From Phoronis ovalis (lineage: Eukaryota; Phoronida; Phoronidae): a DNA stretch of 11,758 nucleotides. The stretch lies in NCBI GenBank assembly GCA_028565635.1, contig JAOXYB010050536.1, positions 1 through 11,758 on the forward strand, in the 5' to 3' direction. Shown here in pieces: positions 1 to 8,000 of the stretch. The translations under genes were made by a program, and so were the position numbers. The notes under the pieces were generated by a model. The model was not told where the DNA came from. It ran no database searches and saw only the letters and a list, made by a program, of their open reading frames with translations. Position 1 is the first letter of the stretch. Each line of letters begins with the position of its first letter.

Positions 1-345
1 GGGGTACTCAAGTTATTTTTTGGTGGGGGTGTGCAGCCGAGTTGAAAAATTTGGATTTGGATTGTATACTTCTTACTTATACACTGAAACCACTTTTTGT
101 AAAAAAAATGAAAACTTTTGCACGTTATAACTTTCGCATTCGAAAGATGATTTACTTATGAACCCGACGGGCTTCTAATTTGTATTGTTTTCATTAGTAT
201 TCAGTCAAAAGAGTATAAAAAAATCACGTATTTCTACATGTAATTTGTAAGCTGCAAATTGCGATGTACACAGTGGTCACGCTTTTTTTATTTGTCCAAA
301 ATGTTAAATTAGAAAGTAGGTTTATATATATATTTGTATTCTCAG
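1..345 (+). other. 3' end of gene A intron 1
   Basis: This is AT-rich non-coding sequence ending in a pyrimidine-rich tract and CAG acceptor at 343-345. It is assigned as intron because gene A exon 2 starts in phase 1 mid-domain and gene B has a phase-1 intron at the same place. No trace of a Reeler exon 1 was seen here. The reading frame remains open from about 264 into the exon; the ATG at 264 is not considered a real start, since it would give a headless Reeler domain. Confidence 0.75.
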
Positions 346-571
346 TTACATTAGATGGAGGAGGACAGGCATTCCGGGGTGTTCATATTCAGCTTCGCAG
401 TGTTGGGCATTCAACACCACTTGGTACTTTTGAACAGCCGCCAGCTGGTTTCCACCAACTAACATGCTCCAACTACAATGACGCTGTAACACATAGCAAC
501 AATGTTGATAAAACTTCCGCTGTATTTGCGTGTAATGTACCACCAGATTTAACTGGTTCCGTAGAATTTGT
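346..571 (+). CDS. Gene A exon 2: C-terminal two thirds of Reeler domain
   Basis: The acceptor is ...TTCTCAG ending at 345 and the donor is GTAAGT beginning at 572. The exon is 226 nt, enters in phase 1 and leaves in phase 2, exactly as in gene B. It encodes Reeler hallmarks in order: GGGQ, FRGVHIQLRS, TPLGTF, a conserved Cys in LTCSN, AVTHSN, and LTGSVEFV. It is identical to the gene B exon at 56 of 76 residues. One core position is odd: the Trp of the family F-x-W-x-x-P motif is Cys here (TGT at about 531, in FACNVPPD), whereas gene B has FTWNVPSD. Confidence 0.9.
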
Positions 572-2094
572 GTAAGTATACTACTGCTTTAACCATGTGG
601 CTTATTACTGTACCTAAACCAATGCCTGGTATCCACTTGCTGTAGAACCAATGGTCCCAACCAATTGTCTCCGCATGATCGATTTTCATAACACACACAA
701 TGTATGATTTGTTTATGAAGTATAGAATGTGTTACAACTCGTCTTACTCAAATATGAAGTGCATTTACATGTACACATTTGATAGCATGTATTTCTTAAA
801 ATATTTGTTATTTATATTTGTTTAAGGTATTTGTGTTTTGAATGGTTACAAATTTCAAGAAAGTCACAACTCTTCTTGAATGCAAGACAAATAACCCCAT
901 GCGCACACTACACATTTTTTCAACCATTATCTTAAAGACTAATTTCAATAGATTATTATTAGTAAAACGCAAATCAAGTTATTTATACTGTTGATTTCTA
1001 AAATGTATATTGGTACGCGCGCGATATGTTCTGACAAGTTTTACAAGAAATAAAATATTGGTTATTAATGTGTCATCATGCATCTGCGTGCCTTGTGCAT
1101 ACTTGGACCACTGAGAACGTTATTTCGAAATACACACTAGTTTAATTTTATATTTTTAAAAAGCATTCCTGGCCATATTTAGCAACAGTAATCTCTGCTC
1201 AATTAATATATGTTTTTTACATACTAGGGCCACAGTTGTTCAAGTCAGAGTCACATATTGGACTTTGCTCAAGTCAGACTCTATATATCAAAGGACGGCA
1301 AGAACTACTACACCGATTACCACAACAGAATTACTAAAAACCAATACTAGTTTTGTAACCGCAACACAACCGCTAACCACTACCACCGGTTGGGAAACCC
1401 CTTCTGCAGCATTGCCAGATAGTCCTATGGCAACCACTGAAGCTGCAACTGTAAGCAGCAATGAATCTAATACCACGATCACCAGTGCATCGGATAGGAT
1501 TACACAAGGTAAAGGTGGCCTGGTCGAGACTAATTCAGTTCAATAAAAGCACAGCTGCAGCAGCTTCTAACAACAGTCTGTAATTGAAGGGGCTGTTAAT
1601 ATTGTTAACTTTATTCAGGGCCCGGATTAAGCTAGTGCGGGACCTGTAACAAAGCTATGTGCGAGAGAAAAATATCAGTTCAGTAATTGAAAATGGTCGC
1701 TGAAACGTCTCCGTGCTGCAAGAAAAAAATTGACAAGCAAAAAATAAGTACGGGGCCCTCGAAAATGCGAAACTGACTTTATTATGTGCAATTTTAAAAA
1801 AAACGCGTTCGTCATGATCACTCCCATCTCCACTTTGTTTCCACGGCTGAGCTCTGGTAAACTCGTATATATATGGCAAATAAACAAGCGGTTAGAGAAC
1901 AGATATATTTTATCCTTTTTTTTCCAGATCCTGCCAATCAGGGATTTGCTGATGCACAAGCTCTTATAGAAGCGCAAAGACATTCTCAAAGTATTATGCT
2001 GTGGATATGTTTAGGAAGTTATGCATTGATGTTAATTTGTTTCAAAGTTTTGCAAGCATATTTTTTAGTTCATCGACGTGTTCACATAATCTGA
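346..2094 (+). CDS. Gene A: Reeler-mucin-TM membrane protein, 5'-partial (exons 2-4)
   Basis: This is the upstream member of a tandem pair. Three exons are visible (346-571, 1228-1508, 1928-2094). Joined with the one base carried over from the missing exon 1, they give 225 codons including the TGA stop at 2092-2094. The protein runs from the second half of a Reeler domain through a Thr/Ser-rich stalk to a single transmembrane helix and a short basic tail. The signal peptide and first half of the Reeler domain are not in the window. By analogy with gene B, whose first intron is 3 kb, they lie beyond the left edge. All frames stay open and every splice site is canonical, so nothing visible marks it as a pseudogene. 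The likely role is a cell-surface glycoprotein with an extracellular Reeler head; the ligand is unknown. Domain identity is seen by motif; the cellular role is inferred. Confidence 0.85.
572..1227 (+). other. Gene A intron 2
   Basis: A 656-nt phase-2 intron between the Reeler core and the stalk exon, with GTAAGT donor and TACTAG acceptor. It contains a short CpG run (CG)4 at 1016-1023 in otherwise AT-rich DNA. No coding or RNA feature was recognised. The matching gene B intron is 1359 nt. Confidence 0.8.
1228..1508 (+). CDS. Gene A exon 3: Reeler C-terminal strand plus short mucin-like stalk
   Basis: The acceptor is TACTAG ending at 1227 and the donor is GTAAAG at 1509. The exon completes the split Val codon and continues ATVVQVRVTYW, the final strand of a Reeler domain (family pattern ATVV...W). 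It then switches to a Thr/Ser-rich stalk of roughly 70 residues with runs such as RTTTPITTTE and PLTTTTGWET. Three N-glycosylation sequons are visible: NTS, NES and NTT. There is no cysteine in the stalk. The end (NTTITSASDRITQ) resembles the end of the gene B stalk (NTTDRITQ). At 281 nt it is 390 nt (130 codons) shorter than the gene B equivalent. Confidence 0.85.
1509..1927 (+). other. Gene A intron 3
   Basis: A 419-nt phase-1 intron with GTAAAG donor and a long T tract before CAG at 1925-1927. Translation through the donor stays open for 12 further codons to TAA at 1544-1546, where an AATAAA hexamer (1542-1547) overlaps the stop. It also contains a possible degenerate inverted-repeat element at about 1616-1759. 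Confidence 0.8.
1616..1759. mobile_element. Possible degenerate non-autonomous DNA transposon
   Basis: The left boundary reads CAGGGCCCGGATTAAG and the right ends ACGGGGCCCT. The complement of the right end (AGGGCCCCGTACTTA) approximately matches the left end. This GC-rich pair stands out in an AT-rich intron and resembles the CAGGG-type termini of hAT-family elements. No target-site duplication was visible and there is no coding content. It may be an eroded MITE or a chance pairing. Confidence 0.25.
1928..2094 (+). CDS. Gene A exon 4: juxtamembrane, transmembrane helix and tail
   Basis: The exon follows a strong polypyrimidine tract ending TTTTTTCCAG at 1927, enters in phase 1 and reads to TGA at 2092-2094. 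It begins DPANQGFADAQALIEAQ, an apparently helical, acidic juxtamembrane segment. A hydrophobic stretch (SIMLWICLGSYALMLICF) then serves as the transmembrane helix. The tail is short and basic and ends RRVHII. About 26 of 55 aligned residues match gene B, including GxADA, IxAQ, LWI, GS, IC.K and RRVHI. The reading frame also extends upstream of 1928 to an ATG at 1873. The phase-compatible splice and the paralogue show that ATG is intronic. Confidence 0.87.
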
Positions 2095-2616
2095 AATTGG
2101 CGCTGTTTTAAAACAATCTTAATCAAGTTTAGAAACTTATTATAAAAGAAACAACTTTGTTTAATATTACTGTGTACCCATATATTTTGTTCCAAATATG
2201 TTGAAAAAAAGTACAGGTCTGGTATTTTTTATAAAGTCTTGAGGAGTTGAGAGTATAATTTCCGAGTGTAGATCGTCTGCTTCCTTAGCTGCGTACGCGC
2301 GTGACGCGCGCGATTAGTTAGTCAAGTTTAGTAGGGAAATTAATTCTGTTTCTGAATCCTACAGCTACAGGTTGACATAGATTATTTTGATTATTATTTG
2401 TTTATAAATTATCTTCCTTTAAAAATCCTCTTTACTTTCGGCAATCCCCTTAAAACCGGTTAAAACACTTTTTAGAACTAGGCCTATACTGTAACCGAGG
2501 GTTCCTTTTGAGTAATGTGATGACGAGTTGGAAAGATATCCGGATGGCTTTGTTATAATAACAATACTGTATGGTTTACATCATTGTATACCTAGAAATA
2601 TATACCACCCTCGAGA

Positions 2617-2697
2617 AAGAATAGAGAACTCAGTGAGCTGCATATACTATTTGCCTTGGGCTCGTGATATATGCAGCTCACTTCGTTCTCTATTCTT
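2617..2697. repeat. Long imperfect inverted repeat (hairpin)
   Basis: Two 30-nt arms, 2617-2646 and 2668-2697, are reverse complements at 27 of 30 positions, with the three mismatches clustered in one internal block. They are separated by a 21-nt loop. The arms share the core GTGAGCTGCATATA and its complement. The pairing is far stronger than expected by chance. It may be a terminus or fold-back of a repeat element that continues rightwards, or a structured RNA. Confidence 0.85.
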
Positions 2698-2940
2698 GGG
2701 GGCTATAGGGGTTTTTCGCGAGCTGCGGGCATTGGTGTCTGTTAAGTCCGAGTAGCGAGCATTTACTCTTGGCAGCCATGATTCTTTTGCTATTTTTTGT
2801 TATTTTCTTAACTTGCCGCGAGGCATATTCTTTTGGCGACCATTTTTTTTTTATTCCAGAATTGTTTTTGCCGACCGTTTCGGGGTTTTTTTCAATATTT
2901 TTCTTATACGTGCGAGCAGCGAGCATTGCACTCGTTCTTT
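2698..2940. repeat. Diverged internally repetitive block, probable repeat element
   Basis: Three related units can be recognised at 2742-2784, 2809-2845 and 2905-2934. Each has a GCGAG-type core (AGTAGCGAGCATTTACTC, GCCGCGAGGCATATTC, GAGCAGCGAGCATTGCACTC). The first two continue with TTGGC(A/G)(G/A)CCAT. The block directly abuts the hairpin. Open frames across it show low-complexity hydrophobic translations from T-runs and look non-coding. It is most likely part of a dispersed repeat family in this genome; no family is named. Confidence 0.5.
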
Positions 2941-3160
2941 CTCCTTTCTCTCGGTATACAATGATAAACCATACATTATTGTTATATTATTTCCTCAGTC
3001 TCCACTGTTTGTCACCAGGTGGTCTATAATCAGCCACAACAAAACCTCGTTGGTATTATCGACTCGAAAAATGAAATGTAACTAGGCTTTTGGACATAAT
3101 GAACTTGATTAGCAACTGCATACATTTTTAATCGATTTGTCAAGCAAGATTGTTAAAAAT

Positions 3161-3166
3161 AATAAA
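3161..3166 (+). terminator. Possible poly(A) signal for gene A
   Basis: This is the first canonical AATAAA downstream of the gene A stop codon, about 1.07 kb away. AATAAA is common by chance in AT-rich DNA, and a variant signal nearer the stop could equally be used. Confidence 0.2.
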
Positions 3167-3946
3167 ATTGAAATGGATTGGAAATTTAATTTTGTAGACT
3201 CAGATAGCCAAATTGCACCTAGCTTGCATGCGTTTGCGACCAGACGCTGTTGCTTGTAATAACACGTACACAAACCTTCTATTACTAAACCAAATTTGCA
3301 AATTTCACATCTGAAAGTGTTAATTTAATTTACATTCTGTGTCAAATTAATATCCCGAAACAAAACAAAATATACCTCCACGAACCTGATTAAGAGGTCT
3401 GCAACTATTGAAAACTGGCATCTTCTACTGGTTGTAACAGTTATTATTTTTATTTTTACAATGATCCCCACCAAAAGAAAAACACAGCTTGTCTTGTATT
3501 AACGAATTAAATGCAGTAGTAATAAAGCTTTCGTTTTATTTCTTGACGACTTTAAAATAATTGATACTGTAAATAGTGCAGTTAGATTGTTAACACATTT
3601 CAAATATAAACACATTGTTTCCCTCGAGATATTTAAATAAGAACTTCTCAAATTTCTTTCTTCAAGAGTTTACCCTTGTTTATGAGGATGCAGCTCTATC
3701 AGTTTACTAAGGTACACAATATCAGTCCCACCGCTCTTTCAGGGAATATTGAATTTATCTCTATGCCTATAATGTATTTAATTTTCTGTAAATAAAAACA
3801 CATTCTATGTAGTTTTCTTGAGGCGACATCTTGTGTGTTAGTTATAATCGTACACACACACATCTTTAACTCTATAATCGTGTTTTTGTATTGTATGTTG
3901 TAGATTAATTTACTTGATCTTTCTTCATATATAGTTCTTAGGATAA

Positions 3947-3994
3947 ATATATAAGTGAACAAACAAATGAATATATAAGTGATCAAACAAATCT
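3947..3994. repeat. Two-copy 24-bp tandem repeat
   Basis: Adjacent 24-nt units at 3947-3970 and 3971-3994 share 21 of 24 positions. Both start ATATATAAGTGA and continue with CAAACAAAT. It is a small intergenic duplication with no sign of function. Confidence 0.7.
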
Positions 3995-4896
3995 CTTCAT
4001 GGCAGAATAATGATGCTTCATACGGAAATACATTATTTTAAATTTCATGTTATCGCTCAAGATATGTTGCTATTTCTTCTATATATTTTCGTATTGTTTT
4101 GAGACATTTCTCTCAGTTGATACTATTTAAAAACAAGGCCAAGTTCTATACATCAGCAATGTACACATTATTAAAAAGTGAGATCACATAAACTTATGAC
4201 TTCATTTCGATTTCTCCCACATTGATTTTCAACAAAAAGAGCCACAAATGCAAGTCTAAAAGAGGAAAAAAGATTGTCGGTTTAGATTTTTTGGCCTATA
4301 CTGTTCAATCGTAATTAGATACCTTAAATAACCTTGTAATTTGTGTAATGTTTTAAGAATATTAAATGCTGCCTTTTGAATTTAATCTTGGATTTCAAGA
4401 GATGTTCAATATTTATAATTAACCTTCAGAACTGCGTATACATAATTTATAAACAAGTTTTGTGTAAGCCAAGAGATAATCTGCACCTTTATAGAATACT
4501 CATATCATTGCTCCGGGACGTTGTTACAGTATAATTATTTAAGCCCGTGTAGCGAAAATTGGATTCATTGTGAAGTTGATGAGTTGCTATTACCTTAGGG
4601 TATGAATTTATTCATCTTTAATGACCCTATACTGCTACGTACATATCTCATAATCATGATGTACTTTCACTAATAACTGGCTGCTGCATGGACGAATGTA
4701 CGTATTAATATTAACTCTTCTAATCATATATATTAAAGAATCGGAAATAAGAAAAGTCAAATACATATTTAGGACGGTAAAGAACAATACAATATGATTG
4801 TATACTTGATGGCACATAATGGATGAAATTAAGAGAGAATTAGACATCATGAAGAACATGTAAGAGAAATATTTAGTTGGACTTGAGGACGGGCAA

Positions 4897-5089
4897 ATGG
4901 CCGCTATGGGATATTTTCTTGCGACGTTACTACCATTGTTTGATAACACATACGGATTTGGTTTTGCAGCCCCTACTGGAACTTGCACAAGTCTTACACC
5001 AAACCATGGTACAGTTCCTCAGACATCAACCAGTCCGTATGCGCTTACCGTGTCAGGCAGCGAATACACACCTGGTGCAGTTTTACAAG
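4897..5089 (+). CDS. Gene B exon 1: signal peptide and N-terminal Reeler segment
   Basis: The first in-frame ATG after an in-frame TAA at 4861 is at 4897. A second ATG at 4906 (codon 4) has a better context, with G at -3 and G at +4, and could be used instead. Residues 4-15 (MGYFLATLLPLF) form a short hydrophobic core. Cleavage probably falls near residues 20-25, before APTGTC. The mature start carries the typical Reeler opening: Cys30, TPNHG, then SPYALTVSG and YTPG. The donor CAAG|GTAAGG lies at 5089/5090 and leaves one base of a Val codon. The N-region lacks basic residues, which is a little atypical for a signal peptide. Confidence 0.85.
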
Positions 5090-8000
5090 GTAAGGAGTGA
5101 ATTCAGTGTCTTTTTCAGAGGGAGCGCAATTTTAATAACTTAAAATAGGTAGAAACAATACAATTCCTAAAAAATTATACTAACATCTAAATATTGCAAA
5201 AAACGCGTTAAACAAACTAGCTCCACTACAAGAGAAGTTTTCATAAACCGGCGCGCGCGCACGGTAGTACTTTTCAGCGGTTGGGGAAAGAATTAGCGAG
5301 TAGTACTAGCACCCCGGGAGCCAGGATACTTTTGAATTGTTCAGCTTTCCAGATATATTCTGAGACAATCTTTAGGCATGATTGTATACTTTTCTGGTAA
5401 AATGGTCGTTCGTATTTATTCAGTCGTTAAATGTATTGGAGTTGCTAGATCGTGGACAAAATGTTCTATTGCAAATGAAACTGCAACTGTGTTTCATATT
5501 TTCGTCATATTTACATTGCGATATGTTATGTTTAAAACAATAAAACATGTCCAAGGAATTTTTCATACCGATGAATCTGTATGTTTTATGTTTATTAGTT
5601 AGGAAATGTAATTTATGCAATAATATCAGAATTAATAATTAACACTTTAATGAAATGTGCCACTCAATCGGTAATATTTGATTACTGGAAATACACTACT
5701 CCTGTATTAATATTATCTACTATATTTAAATAAAATTAATTTTAAAAGAAACCGATATATCTAACATTAAACCTAGTGCGTTAAGAAACACGTCAAACGT
5801 ATTTATAACAATTATTTTATATTTCTATTTTCCACAAATTAGAATCTCTATTTTGTCTAATATGCAGGACGTAAGATTAAGAAAGTATGGATAATAAATA
5901 GTCTTATGATGTAACAAGAATGTCATTGGTAATATCAAATGAAATAGAAATTACTTGTAATTTGATTTATGCAATAAGTACAGCAACCATTGATAATTTC
6001 AAAAGTTGAGAAATATACGTCACTGAATGCGAAATTTCTCTGCCAGAGGCGCAGCCTGATATTTATTGACAATGAACCAGCGGTTTCGTAGCAAATTGAT
6101 TTAAACTAAGCTATCTGTACTAACCTTGTATCACTTTGACATTTAGGTTTATATTCATCATTTTTCAATATCTATCATTATATGTAAAGATCATATGAAC
6201 AATTTAACAAAAATTCTCCCTAACACAATTTTAGCTACTAGATAACATGATGCAAATTGCGTCCGGGACATTGTACTTCACAGGTAAATTGAAGCAAAGT
6301 GCAATATCCCCGGCCCATATAATGAGCTTCTAGTTATGTTTACTAGACACTGATGTCGTCATCAGAATGCGTAAACATCTCAACAATGTCTCTATCGCGC
6401 AATACTATGCATGCACATGTCAATTTAAACATATTTTAAAGCTGTCTTTACACTGGGTTTTCAAAAATTTGTTCAAAGTCGATTAAATTAGGCCGGTTAA
6501 AGTTAAGTCGGTTAATGTTGAGTCCGCATACGTTTTGGTTTATTTTTAATCAATTTGAGTCGATATATTTTACCCCAGCCGATTTCGAATCGGTTAATAT
6601 TTAACAATACAGTCTCTGTCTAAGTAGTCGGGAGTGCAGTAAATTTCCGAGTTGTACCCTCTTCCGATAAAGTACTAAATACTATTATGTGACAGTTACT
6701 CATATTTTTGTGACATCATCGGCTTAGTCTGTTGGGGAATCGTTAAAGAGTCACATAATCCCAAATTCCATAGAAATCATTCAACGCGAAATGTTAAAAT
6801 TATATACACGAGCACAATTTCACAGTTAGTGACCATTCAGCCTATTCAGGAACTTGTATGTATTTAGAGGAAAAGGAGGCAAGCATATTTTCCTACATGT
6901 GTGAAAGGGTCATATTTTATTTTCGTGTGGTGGGATTCATTGAATTTTATTTCGGTCCGTGCAATGTGATAACGTTATGCGTTTTAATTTCGTGTTTTTT
7001 GCAATAATTTTGTTTATGTAATCATAATCAGATTATTTCCCTAACTTCTCAATTTTCGTCTCAGATACAGTATTTTGCAGAAAGAAGTATACTAAATAAC
7101 TCTTTATCACAGATCCCTGCCGGAGTATTCTCTAATCATTCTGAATGACCGTCCAATATAAGTATCTTCTTAGGATTGTAGACTGTGGTAGGCTATGTAC
7201 AACTTGTTTATGAATAGTTATTATTGTTGAGGTGGGTACATTTTTGTCACGTGGCCTTCGATTTGCAGAAGATTATTACTTGTGATTCATTAACTTTATT
7301 TCCTTTGAACTGCGGTCACTACCCTTCATTTCTTCCCAATGTCCGGTCACAACAGATGTTTCTGACGTCATTTTACCGCATCACAAACCATTATTTTGTA
7401 TATACGGGAGAACATAACTCGGAAACCTACACTACTGTACTAAGAATGGGTTCTTTTTATAATAATAATAATATTCATTGACGAACAGAAAATCTTACAT
7501 ATGTATGGTCATTGCAAAATTAAATTACAAACTAAGCACAAATCTAGCTACATTGTCCATCTATTTTACAAACTAGCAAATTTAACAAACAGGCTATTAA
7601 ATGCATTGCCAAATAATATTATGTACAAGTGCTTGAATAGTTCTTCGTACAGTCGAAAAGAATATATAACTTATATGCTGCTGCTGCTTTCAATAATTCA
7701 GCGCGGAAAATGCTTTACCGAGGAAACAAGCCAATTAGGAAATGGTAAATAAATTAGTTTTTGTAAAGAGTAAAAAAAAACATCCTTTCCATCTACGTGG
7801 CAAATATTTGGACTAATTTTGATTTTGAGGTGATCATACATTAGTTTCCTTGGAATATCATACTTTGGACATTTAATTACATAATGTACTTCGTCCTCTA
7901 TTAAATTGTGACAGAATTTACAATTTAGTCGCTTTACGTTTAGTAGCCACTGTCATAAGATGGTGTAAACTTACCTACAAAGGTGGGGATCCTCCACTAT

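Larger units (their letters stand above)
2095..4896. other. Intergenic region between genes A and B
   Basis: About 2.8 kb of mostly AT-rich sequence with no credible protein-coding exon on either strand. It should contain the gene A 3' UTR and poly(A) site and the gene B promoter. No AATAAA is seen until 3161-3166, and no TATA box or initiator could be assigned with confidence, although ATATATTAAAG near 4727 is TATA-like. It also holds the 2617-2697 hairpin, the adjacent repeat block and a short 24-bp duplication. A CpG-rich patch (GTACGCGCGTGACGCGCGCG) lies at about 2293-2312. Confidence 0.7.

Noticed and set aside
264-345. ATG at 264 as a start for gene A
   Set aside because: It would replace a signal peptide and the first Reeler strands with unrelated residues. 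The CAG acceptor at 343-345 and gene B phase agreement show the sequence is intronic.
2479-2492. GGCCTATACTGT shared with 4293-4304, and other AGGCCTA-type words at 11371 and 11683
   Set aside because: Short words recur without common flanks. They may reflect genomic word bias, but no element could be delimited.
2769-3085. Hydrophobic plus-strand open frames, and the Lys-rich minus-strand frame over 2690-2926
   Set aside because: They arise from T/A runs in a repetitive block. The translations are low complexity, overlap each other and match no domain I recognise.
3699-3986. 95-codon minus-strand open frame
   Set aside because: It consists of Ile/Tyr/Phe-rich AT-biased translation with no motif and no splice partner.
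4635-4988. 117-codon minus-strand open frame
   Set aside because: It overlaps gene B exon 1 on the opposite strand, shows no domain and has AT-driven composition; a shadow frame.
6579-6593. TTTCGAATCGG resembling a Pol III B box, as of a SINE or tRNA
   Set aside because: No A box at suitable spacing and no cloverleaf could be formed; it is better explained by the local palindrome and 15-bp repeat.
7224-7481. 85-codon plus-strand open frame in gene B intron 1
   Set aside because: No recognisable domain and no paralogous support from gene A. Including it as an exon would interrupt the Reeler domain.
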